Shown here piece after piece: positions 1-14,110 of a stretch of 64,000 nt of DNA (positions within the stretch are counted from its first letter, which is position 1; each line of letters opens with the position of its first letter). Source of the stretch: Lingula anatina. Taxonomy: Eukaryota > Brachiopoda > Lingulata > Lingulida > Lingulidae. The stretch spans positions 629,268-693,267 of the forward strand of contig NW_019775869.1 in NCBI RefSeq assembly GCF_001039355.2, read 5' to 3'. A program made the translations under genes and the position numbers. The notes under the pieces were generated by a model, which saw only the letters and a list, made by a program, of their open reading frames with translations, had not been told where the DNA came from and did no database searches.

Positions 1-2252
1 AAAACAGGTCTGTGATGAAGACGGGGAAGTTTTCACCGAGTTTTAGATAAAGCATTAGTATATGATCTGCTGTCAACAAATGGTTATAAATTATATGCAA
101 TACAATTCTCATATCCCTCCTGAGTGAAGCTATATATAAATAATTCAAGAATTATGGTGTTTGCTTGAAGTTTAAGTAGATCAATGTGGAGATGTGTTTC
201 ATGTAATCCCCAGCCCTTGTAAACACGTCATTGACAAGTTTGAGAGTGATTTGTTGCCAACATAAACCATTGCAAACTTTTTTATTAATTTTTTCTAATT
301 CCCTTGCTCATTTATCATTCACCTGAAGCATGTTAGTGATATCCCTGTCATTCTAAGTCTACAAAGGGGATAAACCTACATGTTCTATCACTTCGGCTCA
401 ATTTTCAAATGCATGACTTTTCTGCACTGGCCCCCTACCTCAAATTTAAAAAAGGATTTTGCTCTTAAGAAATACCTTTTATGTAATATGTCATTTTTCA
501 TGGTAAGACTTCTGAATAATGGTTGCACAGTTTAATTTTTTCCTGAAATTTTTTTTAAATAATATTTTTTTGTTGTTGCACAGTTCATCCTCTTCATTAC
601 TTTGCACAGGAGCAGTGTTACACATAAACACACATGCTCAGGTTGAGAATCTGTCATTTAGTCTTATCTCACACGGCTTCCATTGTTACTTATATAATGA
701 CAATTGGGAGTGAGTAGGCAAGGATCTTTTTATGAAGGAAATAAAGAAAGCACATTAGTCTTTGATGTGAGTGGTTAACAGCCATGTAAAAATTTTCCAA
801 CAATTGTTCTGCCACTACATGTCAGTTTGTAAGTTGAAAGGTCTAAATTTCATGAAGTTCCCTTGCTGAATGCCAAAAAAGGCGGTTTTATCCTGAAGAT
901 TAGTGGCAAAATCTGAAATGTATGTTTAAAATATTCATTTATCATATTAAAGATGAAAAGGCAACTCCACCTGTATAATAAAACTGGGAACTTTCAAACT
1001 TGGTAACTCTCCAAAAACATAACAAAGATGATGTTTCTACGGCTAATTTATGTGTTTCTGAAGATGCAGCAAAAATGTATTATGCAACACTCTTTATGTT
1101 AAGACTGATTTTCAAGTGCCTTTAAGTACTGTTAATGTATTATTCAGTTTCATGAAAGTAACACATGAATCATGTTAGAATACTTCTCTAGATCAGTGAG
1201 CATGTCACAATTCATCACATAGGCAATAGTATTCATAGAAACTCACCACAACTTGGGAATTATAGATCATTATACAGTCAGTTGCATAAAATTCTTAGTC
1301 CTAAGTACTGTTTAAGTGGCGGTATTTGTTTGATGTGGTAATGTGTACACCTTTTAATACATACATATGTGACTTTAATTCATGTCATGTTGCCACTATT
1401 TAGAGGCTACAAATTAACTGTCAGCTTCTGAACTCTGGATAATGAGTCAAATTGTCCATGAAGGTAAGAATCAAGGAGCAAGGAAACGTTTAACCCCCTA
1501 TTGTTCATGGGTCACTCTTTGTTGGGCCTCTTCTCCAGCAATAACTAACGGAGAATTAATGCGATCTATATGGCAAGAGGAATGAAAATAAGATGTTATG
1601 CAATTTCAGTTTGGTTAGTTGAATATCAATAATGTGTTTGGCCACGACTTCCCAGCACCTTCAATAAACCATTTATTTTACTCTCTGGTGGGGAGATGCC
1701 TACATTATCCAATTGTCATACCAAGTGGAGAGAATCGTCTGCTGATTATGTACATGGTGTAAGTCCAGGATAGTTTTGTTTTGTGTTTATACCCAGAGGC
1801 ATAGGAGCACTAACCGAATTTGGCGGATGAACACAAATCTCTGACAATAAATGGCAGCTTTATGCCTGGTTTAACTCTTTTTTTGTTGAGGTGTCTTTAA
1901 TTTGAATCATTTAGCAACTCCTTAGAGCACTAAAACCATAAACATCTGCCCAGTTTACTGTTTAATATTATAGCTCTCTATATTTTTCTGACCACACCAA
2001 CACCTGTATGTGAAGATGACCAATGAAAAGTGTTATTTTCTCCAGTTATTTTCAAGCTCATTTCTTGTTATTGATTTTAATTTTAAAAAGATTTTTTGTA
2101 TTGCAATGTGGGCATATCAATTTAAATTAATTTTACCATTATCCATCATTTACATATTGTTAAATTGTGATGTAAGATTTATGCGCATACACCAAAATGT
2201 AAGCATTAAATTACTTTTTATCATTCTAAACATCTATTATTGTGTTTTGCAG
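1..2252 (+). other. TMTC2: Intron of the TMTC2-like gene (5' exons outside window)
   Basis: The first recognisable coding exon begins at 2253 after a TTTTGCAG acceptor and already encodes the middle of the protein, so this stretch is intron. It is AT-rich. I see no coding exon, RNA gene or clear transposon in it. The short open frames here have no recognisable protein features. Confidence 0.75.
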
Positions 2253-4483
2253 AAAAAGTACAGGAGTCTCCTTGAAGGCCTTGCATTACTGACAGCAATA
2301 GGAGGGTGCTTGGTTAGCTTTCGTATCTACCTTATGGGCAGTAAACCACCTGAATTTGCTCCAGCAGACAACCCTGCGTCAGACTCAGACAGTTTTCTGA
2401 CGCGAACACTGACATTTTTCTATCTGCCAGTAGTGAATCTCTGGTTGTTGATTTGTCCAAGCATCCTGAGTTTTGATTGGTCAATGGAGTCTATACCGTT
2501 GGTTGAGTCATTGGCAGACCACCGTAATATACTGACTGCTGGCTTTTATGCAGCACTTGCAGTAACAACTAGTCAAATTGTCAAAAATTTAAATCAGCAA
2601 GGCAAGCAAGATGCTAAACCCTCAGCTGCAAATGGTAATGGGTTTTCTCATCATTGGGGTTCATCTAGTCATTATACAAGTCATTCTAAACAAACAGTGG
2701 CATACAAACGCCATAGACTCGCCAGAAGAAACTCTTCCAGCTCCACAGATAGCAGTGACGATAATCAGAATATTAAAACCACTACTACAAATAGGACGTT
2801 AAATGTTCTTATCATATCCATGGCTACCATGATCTTCCCATTCATCCCAGCAACAAACATATTTTTCTATGTTGGTTTTGTGATAGCAGAAAGGGTTCTC
2901 TATCTTCCCAGTATGGGGTTTTGTATGCTTGTGGCAGAAGGTGCTTATTTATTACATAAAAAAATTAAAAACAAAGGACAAAGAAGGGCAATGCATTTAT
3001 TACTGGTGGTTTTGTTGCTAGCATTTAGCGCAAGAACTGTTTTACGCAATGAGGATTGGAAGACGGAAGAGAGGCTATATAAGTCTGGAATCTCCGTGAA
3101 CCCTGCCAAAGGTAAGTACATAGCATGACTTGTATTTTAAGTTACTTGTTTTTTGTTTCGATAAAAAAATAGGATCTGTATGTAGGTGGAATTATGACCA
3201 GTTGTTAAGTTTTGTTACATTTCTGCTAAGCTTGTTGGAACAGACTGATTCTATTGATCTCATTTTTGCAAATGAGTGTCCCCAGAGGAATCCCATGGAT
3301 AAAATTGGTATGGAGAATGCAAGATTAAGTTTTTTTTTTACCCTGAGAGAAAATTCACATGGCAATCAATTTCACAGAAACAGATGGAAATAAAACTAAA
3401 AAAACAAGCCATGAATTAACTCAATTGATTGCCTTTCTGTATTTTTTTCTTGGAAAATTACCCTCATTGATAATTTAGTACCAGACAAGCAAGGCCCAAT
3501 GTTGATTTAGGACCTTGTTTTCTACTAACCACGTTGATGATAATTGTATATGCAGCAGTTGCAGTATTGAAATCGGTTGCAAATACTAGTAATTAGAATG
3601 ATTTAGAAGGTCCAAGGTCTGAAAGGTTTTAAAGAATGTCGGCAGGTTTTTACATATATAAGGACAACTCATTTAAGTGTTTTTCTTTTCTCAGAATGAG
3701 AAGAAATTCAAAAATCTCCCTGTTTGTTTCAAATTATGTTAAAATTGGGTACCTGTTAACTTTAGATTATTTTTGTGTTATATCTGCTTATGAATTTCCA
3801 TCATGTGCATATAAATGAATATGTTTAGTATTTAGCTGGCATGGTCTTTTAAACTCTTTTAACTCTTTGGTTTTTTCAAATTTTTTTCACATATAGAGAT
3901 TTAAACAAAAAATTTAGATGAACTAATACAAACTATCTTTTAATTATATCTTTTAAGAATTAAAACATTTGTAGTTTTAATTATTTTTTTCAGCGTGGGG
4001 TAACTTGGCCAATATTTACAACAGTCAAAACAGAGTGGACGAAGCAGAACAAGCTTATACTGCAGCATTACAACATAGGGGGAATATGGCAGATGTCCAC
4101 TATAACCTGTAAGTTAGGAAAATTTTAATTTTTAATTTTAAGTACATTTACATTAAAATAGCAGGAAAAGGATTTAACAAATAACTTGATTTTTAGATTT
4201 AGTATTTAAGTTTTGTGTTGTAAAAAAAATTAGAAAGGCTTGCCAATTGTTGTTTGATTTCAAAATCAGGGATATGTACAGATCATTTTTGATTTTTATG
4301 TATAGTTTTTTGTTGTTGTTGTTGTTGATTGGTGTTAAACCTTTTTATAAACGCTTACTGTAATAGTTCAGAACCTTGTTTAGAATATTGATGATGACAT
4401 TAAAGCTTAAAAAACAAGTGTGTTCTCTTTCTATAAGATATTTAATGTCGACAAGCAAAAAATAATCAGAATTTTAACTCATG

Positions 4484-4567
<84 letters not shown>

Positions 4568-7500
4568 TCAAGTTAAATGAAGAACAACATTAAACAATTG
4601 AATTCTTTAAAACAAGCATGCCATTTAATTATTTTTTCCTTAAAAACATGATTACTGTGAACAGCATTTATTTAAAGACTAAATTATGCAAGGAGGCTTG
4701 TTTTTGCCGTTCTCATCTCAACTAACCAATTATTTACATCACACCTTTGCTCCTACAGTTTAGGTCCAGTGAAAATTGGGAATAGAATGCCCTTCTGATC
4801 ACTTCGCCCAAAGGGTGGATACATTTCCTCTTGACTTAATTTGATTATCTTAAGACAACTTTTCCTGGCCCCAACTTTACATATATGTGCCCTGTATATG
4901 CTACCTTACAAGTTTGACTTTTTTTATGACTTTTCCATGGGGCATTCCCATGGTAACTTGATTAAAGTTGTTGTAACTGTGGACCAGGGTGGACAAGCTG
5001 TGGTTGATTTGTGCCCATTAAGGAGCACCTGGACTGTTAAGAACTTCGTCACTGTTGGAAGAAAAACTGCCTGTTATACATTTAAATACAGCCACTTTTA
5101 AATTTTCTACCATGAACTCTATGTTGCATTTGCACATATATGATGCATGGCATTTGCATATAAGATGTGCTTTTGCTTCTATAAATACTAAATGGGTTTT
5201 ATAGATCATGTATTTTATATCTTTTTCCATGTAATATTGATTTCTGAAAAGGTTGGATTTGTAGGTCATATGTGTCATTGTCATAACTCTGGTGCTAATC
5301 TGCAGCAAAGAAATGGGGGAAAAATGGATTGTATGACTTGGCAAATTGCATGAAATGTGTAAATTACCTGAAATAGATATATCTTGCAAAGAATTGTTTC
5401 TAGTGGTTAAAAAAATGTTGAAATGGCTCCCAATGTCAAGCTCTATGAGACCTGAGAATAAGAGTCTAGTTTCATAGCAAAACATACGTCAAAATTTGGT
5501 TTTTGCTTAAAAAAGTAAAATTTCAGTCTACTTTGACACAGGTTGACTCAGTTTGTAGTTGTTGTCTAGCTGATACTAAAATGAGAATATATCATTATTC
5601 TACAAAAGTGAGAAAGTTTATGATATAGACCAATGTTTACTCTACATTATTGGACTACTTAAAATTTGTCCTATGTTGAAACATACCCCAAATTTTCAGT
5701 TCTTAAGTAAAGACCAAATTTCAGCTTTCATTTTGTGAAACTGGGCTCAGATCCAATCCGCATTATCCCTACTAGTGTAATTGACTGATCATATTGCATT
5801 GATCCTGTCCTCATTTCTTTTGTATCCAGTCTGCTTAATGAGAAAAAATATTGCAAGTCACACTTTTGTCCCTGCTCTTCTTGTTCTCATGGTATTTGAT
5901 TTCCACTGCCATCTCAGTAGACTGGAAAATCCATGCATGCATCAGAGAGGCTAGGGCAAATGCAAATTTACAGTTTAACAGGACCTTTCCTGTTGTAATG
6001 GTGTTATCACACTTGCTAGATCCCCTCTCAGCTTTCACTGTGAAGCCAGATTCTGGAAATTCTTATCGTGGATATCATGTTTTATTCAAAATATGCTGAT
6101 TTATCTATATCATCATATTAACTTATTTTTTGCTTCTTTCTGTGATATTTTCAGAGGTATTTTGTTACAAGAGCAAAAGCGCTACAAAGATGCCATCATA
6201 AGTTATCAGAATGCAATAAAGTTCCGCCCAAGGCTCTCATGTAAGTGTGCATTTCAAGTATATTCAGCAATTAAGGATTGGAATAAATCAGGACATTGCT
6301 TACAGAAAAATATATTTAAAAAAAGAATATTGAAATGTTTACCATTTTTAATTTTAAGGAATCCCTCTTTAAATTATCAATAATTCTATGGGTGTCCTTG
6401 TCTCTCAGTCAATGATATACATAACGTACTTGTTGTCTATGTTTTTATTTGAAAGGACAAGTAGGTGATACGTCTGTATGTGATGTTGATGGTATGAATG
6501 TATGCAACAGTTAGCTAATGACTGCCATGAATGATTGAGAAGGAAGATGGTTGAATTGCAGATGAACCACTTGATACCTTTGAGGCTGGGCGGCTTGATT
6601 ATGCAGCCTACGCGTGCGTACATGTCGGGAAGGGGGGTTAAGCCAGTTTTTGTTATTCGTTGAAAATGAATATTTTTTTCTTGAGAAAAAATTTGAACAG
6701 ACTGTCTGTCAAGTTAATCCTAGTTTTTATTCAATGGGTGATTTGGGGATGTTGTGTGTTTTGTGCAGAAGATTTTATATTTGATAAGGGTTATATTTTC
6801 AATGCTCTTTATACAATGAGCATATTGGGATGTGTTTGCAGTTGTTCATTTCCTTTTGTAAAATATTTGGTATGTAACACAAATACAGAACCCCTCCCAC
6901 CTGCCCTTTAAATTATATCAAGTGTTTGTGCAGCTCAAATCGGTTACTGAATACAGCCAACCCAAAGGTAAAAACACAAATCAATGCCGTCTCCAATTCT
7001 GGCAGTTCTTTGTCATCCATTTATTTATGGTAGACCCAGTCATAGAAAATGGACATCTGGAATGACCTCATCTAACATGTCATTGTCTGAACAAAGGCTG
7101 GTCAAACCCCCAGTTTACACATGTGACAATACCAGCCCCATGACTTAGACTGTGTCAATAGAAATGTCCAGAGATTTGTGAGGGTAGGCAAAACATAGGG
7201 GTCAAGTGAGCCCTTGTATTTCAAATTGAAATTGCAAGAAAAGCTCTATGCTTGGGTTGGCATTTGACCTTTAATGTTAGAGAAAGGCAGGGGGGATGAA
7301 GAAAATTTATTAAAGAAGATTGAAATAGTTGAAGGATTTTAGAATTTTGTTTATTCTTAATTTATTTAGGCGTGAATATTATTTAGATAAACACCAATGT
7401 AACATGAAAGTTCTGATTAAGGTTCATACTATTATGCTATCAATTAACACTTACACCCCTAAACCATCAGTTATCCACATTTAGTAAAAAGAAAATACCT

Positions 7501-10500
7501 TCACTTAATATTTTTAATGTGTTCTCTTTTTATCAAGATGTGATGTATGTGGGTGATAGGGTGTGAGAGAGAGAGAGAGAGTAAAAGAAATTGTATGTAT
7601 TGTTTATTTTATATTTTTCTTTTTCTAGTGGCTCATTTGAACTTGGGAATTGTATATGGTATCCTTGGAAGAAATGATGATGCTGCTAAGGTGAGATTTT
7701 TATCAGTGTATAAGAATCGCCATTTAGTGGTTAAAGGTCCTGTTGTTTATATCGAGAAATTTTCATTTTGTTATTCTTCAATGCAAAGAAAAGCAGGTCG
7801 GAAAAAAAAGAAAGAAAAAGTCAGAAAAAAGGCCTGCATAAATTTGATTCATGTTAGTCACACAACTTCATACAAAGAGAATTACTCCATGGTATCAGTT
7901 AGAAGAGAAATGACATCCATGGGCATTTAATCTTCAAAAAAAAAATGTCCAGAAATAAGTTAAAGTTGTTTACCAGCAAAACTGCCTTGACATGCCATGG
8001 AATTAGATAAAGATAATCATTCTTTCAAACAAGAAACAACATTAATGGGGACAGTTTGTCTGAGCTTTAACATTGGGATGACAGTAAGTGAGTCATGCAA
8101 CATCTGCTAGTCAGTCTTTTAGTTGTGTGCTTTAGGTGGGTGGTACCATCCAACAAGTATTTGGTCACTGTCTCAACAAACTACCTTTGATGATGTGAGA
8201 GTTGTAATGAGCCTCAGAAAAAGATTTACGGGAGTGTCAGTGAAAACTTGCACAGCACATGAACATTGATAATATACCGAAGTTTTTTGTGAGGAACAGT
8301 AAGGAGTTTATGGTCCAACATCATGCAAACTTATGTGATCTACTTTTATCAGATATGATTTTTTTTTCTTCTTTGATTTAAATGGAAATCTGTTTTTTTT
8401 TCTTGGTGGTTTTCTGATCAAATGAAGTGCCCCTATGGTCATAAGGCCCCAAAGGCATTCCTTCTTACTTTTTTCTTACAATCCAAAATCATGTCTGCAA
8501 TAGAAAGATTTGAATCCAACAGGTTGCCCAGAAGCTACATTGTAGTCTGACATTAATATTTATGTGGTTGGGGCAGCAGTGGTTATAAGAGGATAAACAT
8601 CTGTAAAGTTTGTATACATGATAATAAGATGTGTCAAAAATACTGGTTTCAAACACAGCACTTATGTATTCATTAAAAATATCTGTTAACTCACTTCAGG
8701 GTTTGCAGATGTTGTATGAAAGTTGAACTGAGGTAACAAAATTGTCTTGTCATGTTCAGGTTTACAGGCACTGTGCCGAGCTTGACATCACAGGCCTGAA
8801 AGACCCTAAGCTCCATGAAGGCACAAAGATTTCAGCATTATACAACCTGGGCAGACTGTATGCAGAGCAGGAGAAGTACCAGGAGGCCATTGATGTGTAC
8901 CTGGAGGCCATTAGGAGGAGACCTAGTCACTATGCACCACAGAGTCTCTTCAACATGTTAGGTGAGATAGTGAATTTGCAGTGAATATGAAATGATTTCG
9001 CAAATGAACCTTTGTCGCTATATTTTATAATCTCACTTGGTCACTTTTCTTTATACCATTGTTAAGATATTTCATTAAATAGTTTGGTATATGATAGATT
9101 CACAAAAATTGTAATGAAGTATCCACATATTGGTGGAGGAGAGAACAAAAACTTTAAAAGAGAATGTGAGGTAGCAAAATGTGTCTCTCCTCTGCTATCC
9201 ATTATTGGGAAGCATGTATGGTTAGTGGTAATAAGTTGCATTCATTGTTACCAGTCTGTTTCTGGTGCAGTTAAGTTCTGACCTAATCAGAGTTACGTGT
9301 TTTTCTTTATAACGAGGCCTGGCATCCACATGGCACATCTGTGTGTGTTTTAAACACGTTCTTTAATTTATCATGTTTTTATTTTCTGTTGTAGGTGAGG
9401 CTTATCTGAAACAGGGCAGTTTCTCCCAGGCTGAACACTGGTATCAGGAGGCACTCGCATCCAAACCTGACCATATTCCTGCTCACCTGACCATGGCCAG
9501 ACTGTGGCATAAGAGGGTAACTCCTTGGTTTGATCTTTGAAGCTGTTATGTTCTCAATAACTTGACTGAACAAATATGACTGTTTTTGTGATGTTTAAAC
9601 CTGTAAGGCGTTAAGATCAGTATATTGTTTTCAGAGTATTTATTTTCACTGGTATTTTATTGGATGAATATGTGTGTGTGCAATGTGAATGCTACATCTT
9701 GTATGTAAATTAATTTTTGATAATAGATTGAACACTGTTTTAAATAATTGCAGAACCAAGTATCAGAGGCAGAGAAATGGTTTCAGAAAGCATTTGCTTT
9801 GGATGACAAAGACGTATCAATTTATCAGCATTACAGTGAGTCAAGTTAATTTTCTTTGATCTGATAAGAGAAATGATCTTACATGCTAGTCTTGTGTCAT
9901 ATGTTCGTAAATATTCCCCTCTTAAACTTTTGTCAGTACTATAAAACATATCTCTACAATGTTGAGGAAATCCTACAGTTTTTAAAAACATCTACAAATA
10001 GAAGAATCGCGGGAGACCTGTTTTTATTAAATCATCCTGTCCCTTTTGTGGAACACTTGTGCTTTTATTCCAAGTGCATGTTACATCCTCTTGAAATAAT
10101 GGATTAATATTTTTGCACAATAATTGCATTTTCCATCCCAGGGAGAATGTAGTGATTGCATGTTACTGTGCATTCATCTTGATCCAAGTGGAAAAAATAC
10201 TGTATTCAAACATATATGTATGGGTGTTTAATATTTGGAACTCTAAAGAGTAAAGGTCAGAAAGCACTAAAAAACTGTTGAAGATGCCTTGAAAGTTCCT
10301 TGTTTGTAAATTTTTTCATCCATGGAAGACTCCTAGAGCTGAAAGTGTTTCTTGCAGATTACTTTTAAACTAGTATCAAAACTGTGTTAAATTTTAAGTC
10401 TGTGCTGTTTTTTTAGGTCAGTTTCTTTCTGACATTGGCCGCCATGGTGAGGCTGCAGATATGTACAAGAAAGCAACAGAATTGACCCCAGACGATTTTG

Positions 10501-11182
10501 AATTGGTATTCAATGCAGCCAATGCACTCAGGTTAGTAGTGTTCACTTTACTACTAGAAAATTCAGGATTTCCCTGATTCTGTGAGCATAAATAAAAAAA
10601 GATTAAGAGGGGGTGAAGGGAAAGGGGCGGGTAAGTGCCTTATGGACCAACATCTTCTATACATCCTTGCAAGATTACATTTATAATTTGTATATGTAGC
10701 TAATATGATGTGGTAGAATTGTTTATGAGTCGACAAGTAATGCTTTATTTTCTATTTTAGACAAGCACAAAGAAACACAGAGGCAGAGCAATATTATAGA
10801 AAAGCTGCTCACCTCCGACCTAAGGTATGCTATATGCTTCATTTAGTTTTAAAAACAATTAATTGCTTAATTGAAAAGAACTCCTTCAAAAATTGTCAAG
10901 TCCTTGTTAATATTGACATTTGTTAGTCTTGGTGTGTTTTCTTGATATATCTGAAATGTTACATATATCTTGTTTTTATTTTCATTTCAGAGTGCATCTG
11001 CGCACATGAATCTTGGTGCCATGTTGCATTTCAACGGCAAACTAGGAGATGCAGAGAACAGTTATCTGCAGGCTCTAGAGCTCAAGCCAGACGATGAACT
11101 GACTCGAACTAATTTACGTAAACTGCGTAATCTCATGCAAACAAAGGGCAATCCCAGCAAGCGAGCAGGCAACAGGAGGTAG
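2253..11182 (+). CDS. TMTC2: TMTC2-like transmembrane and TPR O-mannosyltransferase (3' part, ten exons)
   Basis: TMTC1-4 are ER membrane proteins that O-mannosylate cadherins; N-terminal membrane segments carry the transferase core and C-terminal TPRs face the lumen. Exons: 2253-3111, 3994-4108, 6155-6240, 7629-7690, 8760-8961, 9395-9516, 9754-9835, 10417-10531, 10761-10824, 10991-11182. All junctions are GT-AG and keep phase, giving 632 residues plus stop. The first exon carries the DUF1736 region (DNPASDSDSFLTRTLTFFYL, then LSFDWSMESIPLVESL), a Ser/Asn-rich loop, and a block with FVIAERVLYLPSMGF. The later exons encode TPRs ending at LKPDDELTRTNLRKLRNL. These motifs match human TMTC2 (836 aa) better than TMTC1, 3 or 4; in particular DSDSxLTRTLTFFYLP is TMTC2-type. 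About 200 N-terminal residues, including the expected catalytic region, lie left of the window. No frameshift is visible. Confidence 0.95.
4487..4563. repeat. (CT)n(AT)n compound microsatellite
   Basis: About 36 bases of CT repeat pass directly into about 42 bases of AT repeat, within a TMTC2 intron. Confidence 0.97.
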
Positions 11183-12990
11183 CAGACAATAATCTGTGAT
11201 GAGAAGAATATCTCTAAGTTATGTACAGGAGAATAGAATAATAGAAGCAGTTGCATAGTCATCACGACTGCTGTTCATAATCAAAATTAGCATCTGTGCC
11301 ATTAAGATGTGTTGTTTTTGTGAAGTTAAAGTTTATATAGGTGTTTTTCTTTTCCTGCTTATGCTTTAACGTGAGTGGAATATTTGTGAAAAGCAAAATA
11401 ATTTATGTGGGAGAAACTTGGGAATTGCGAGTAAAATCAAATACTTGGCATTTACCCATTTCTTTGGGTATTTTAGAAGCATTATTTAACAGAACACATT
11501 GTTTTTTAATAACAGGAGTATACATGTTCAAATGTATAAGTGAACTGCTGCAAGTTATTCTAATTTTAGTGTACTTTTCAAGGGCTGGACCCTGTGAAAA
11601 TTTGATTATTAGTTTTAGCAAATATTTTTCAAGACTGCTTTTTGCCAACTAGCTGTGTATTAGCTCTCAGCTGTTCTATTAAAAGAATGTGACATTCAGT
11701 TTAAGATACTTTTTGTATTCATGTGATGAAGACAAGATTACCAGGCAACATTTAGTATTTATAAAGACTCATTGTTAGGTTATTATTTAATTCCCTCCAG
11801 AAAGGGAATAATTAATGAACCTCTCCACGTAAATCAAGTTTTTAACAATCAAAGGCTCTATGATGATATTTTAAATGAAAAAAATGTCACAATTTTTCCG
11901 TGCAATGTTCCCAATGTATTTGGTCAAAGAAATGGCAGGTACCAAACAACGTCTCAACTTGGTCTCTGCATGTAGTTACTATGTGTGACAAAATCTAGTC
12001 AAGTTATGAATATATTTATATCTTTCTTCCAGCACATTAGTCAAAGATGTGTCATAGGAACACATCTAGCTTGTTTGTATTTGTCTTTTATGGTGGTTAT
12101 GATATGAACTGAATATCTAGTTTATCCCGTTTTAGTCTTTGTGATTGTCCCCTTGATAATTATGTTTTCATGGGAAATACTGTTACAGTGTTATCAGATT
12201 GCAATCCATATTTAAATTGTAAAATATTGTGTTATATTGTTTTTATGTACATACCAAGTGTCCAATTAGGAATTTTTCAGACATAAAATTTAAATTTTAA
12301 TCATTAAAAGGCCAATTTAATAGCATAAAGCTAATAGTTTTATTCTTCAGATTATTGTACTGGCCACTGAAAAGATCTGAGATCTTTGCAAAATATCAAT
12401 TAGGCATCAAGGGTGATTGGATAACAGTCTTTAATGCTTAAGGATTTGCTAGTGTTACAGCAAGGAATACATTTTTTTATTGAAATTTATCTTTAACTGG
12501 TGCCATCGCTATATATATTAGAAACAATTAGCAATAGTTTACTCTTGGTGCTTGCAGATGTTAGACTGCAGTTCTGTTTATGTGTTTTGTAGCCCTGTTA
12601 TCTGTTATATTTTGTATTTTTCCTCATGAAAACAAGTTTCCCAGGATCCTCCCCATATCAGGTCAGCATCTGACTACTGTTGCTCACCATATGTAATGGT
12701 AGCTACTTTTCTTAGATGCTCGAACTAAGAAAATTTCCACAGCATTAAAATGTGTATAGGTAAACATGATATCACTTTGAGCAATTTACCAGCTCCGTCC
12801 AAGAAAATAGCACATCTCTGATCTGTTGAAAAAATTGTTTAGTCAAGGGTGGGGTACTTCTTTACGTCTCCCAATTTTAAGAGAATAAATTTTGGTAACG
12901 AGATGATTAATTTACTTTTTAATATCTCATGTTAACTGTGTCTTTTCAGCTTTGTTAAAGGGAAAATAAATGTAAATTAAAGATTAAACT
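11183..12990 (+). other. TMTC2: TMTC2 3' untranslated region
   Basis: About 1.8 kb follows the TAG stop at 11180-11182 with no further gene. It holds two AATAAA hexamers, at 12884-12889 and 12965-12970. The second lies in a run of A-rich sequence, after which base composition changes, so I place the transcript end shortly after it. The end is inferred, not observed. Confidence 0.6.
12965..12970 (+). promoter_or_regulatory. TMTC2: Candidate polyadenylation signal AATAAA (TMTC2)
   Basis: Canonical AATAAA hexamer 1.8 kb after the TMTC2 stop. A second AATAAA at 12884-12889 is an alternative. Confidence 0.5.
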
Positions 12991-13360
12991 ATAATGATTG
13001 CTGTGTTTTGTTTTTAACTGAGCATTGGTCAAAGAATGGTAAGGAGATTTAAAGGCAGAAAGGGCTTATTGTTGGACAAAATTATTCTATTAAAGTGGCT
13101 CTTACAGATTTAGACGGTTATACAACAAAAAAAATATTTTTATTATTTCAAAAAAAATTAATGATATATACATATTAAGGTGGTAATCATTATTACATGC
13201 TACTATTATAGTATGCTCACCTTTAGAAAAAATATAGAACTAACTACAAGATAAATAATAATTATGGAGAAAGAATTCTAATGAAAAATATTAATAATGA
13301 GATGTAATAAGGTTGGCAGGAAGGCCTGGCACATTGGAAGGTAGCTGTGGGTATACCTTA

Positions 13361-14110
13361 TGTGCCTATTCCACGCCGACCACGAACGAATTCCACGAAC
13401 TTCCAGGAATTGATAAACCCCAGGGTTCTTATTTTAATCGTGATAAACTATTTGAGCTCTTAACTGGTTCTTATTTATTCTCAGTCAGTTCTTGCAGTTC
13501 TTGAGAGATCGTAAAATCGTGTCAAAAATGTTGAGCTTTTCAAAATGTTGGTCCCGAACTCCCAAATGAAAAATATCTTGGTTAATTCTTATCAAATCCG
13601 TGGAACAGTTTTCGATATCGTAACTGATTCCTAGTACATTCTTACCCATTCCTTTGTATTTTTACGTATACCTTAATCTGAGAATTGTGAAGCATTCGTC
13701 TGACCACGATTTTGACTACCTGTAAAGCAGGGGTGAGGTTTATTTTTTTATACCTATCTTGAGGAAACATTCCTTGAAATTTCCATAAAATAATCAAGAT
13801 TACATTTATATAATCGTACCTGAATCGTAGGTGCACTTGGCAGATACTTAGCTTTCTCTTAACAGAATCCAAATATTTGAGAAGTATTCTGAAGTCATTC
13901 TTGCAAATCGTAACTATTTTTTGACAACATTGGTGCTATTCAGGCAAAATCCCACGAATATTCTTAAGTCTACCTTAACAAATTTAACTGGATCCTACAG
14001 GGACAAAATTTCTACCAAAAATGTGCAAAATCCAACGATTGCTCGCGATTTTTAAAATTTGTCAGTTTCTTGCGGTTTGTGGAATTCGTTGTCGGTGTGG
14101 AATAGGGACA
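13361..14110. mobile_element. Non-autonomous TIR transposon (MITE), PIF/Harbinger-like
   Basis: The left end TGTGCCTATTCCACGCCGAC (13361-13380) is mirrored by the right end, whose reverse complement reads TGTCCCTATTCCACACCGAC. The inverted match continues imperfectly for about 40 bp through the motif AACGAATTCCAC. The element is flanked on both sides by TTA (13358-13360 and 14111-14113), a 3 bp target duplication of the kind made by PIF/Harbinger elements. The 750 bp interior has no transposase-like frame. The superfamily assignment rests on duplication length only. Confidence 0.75.
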
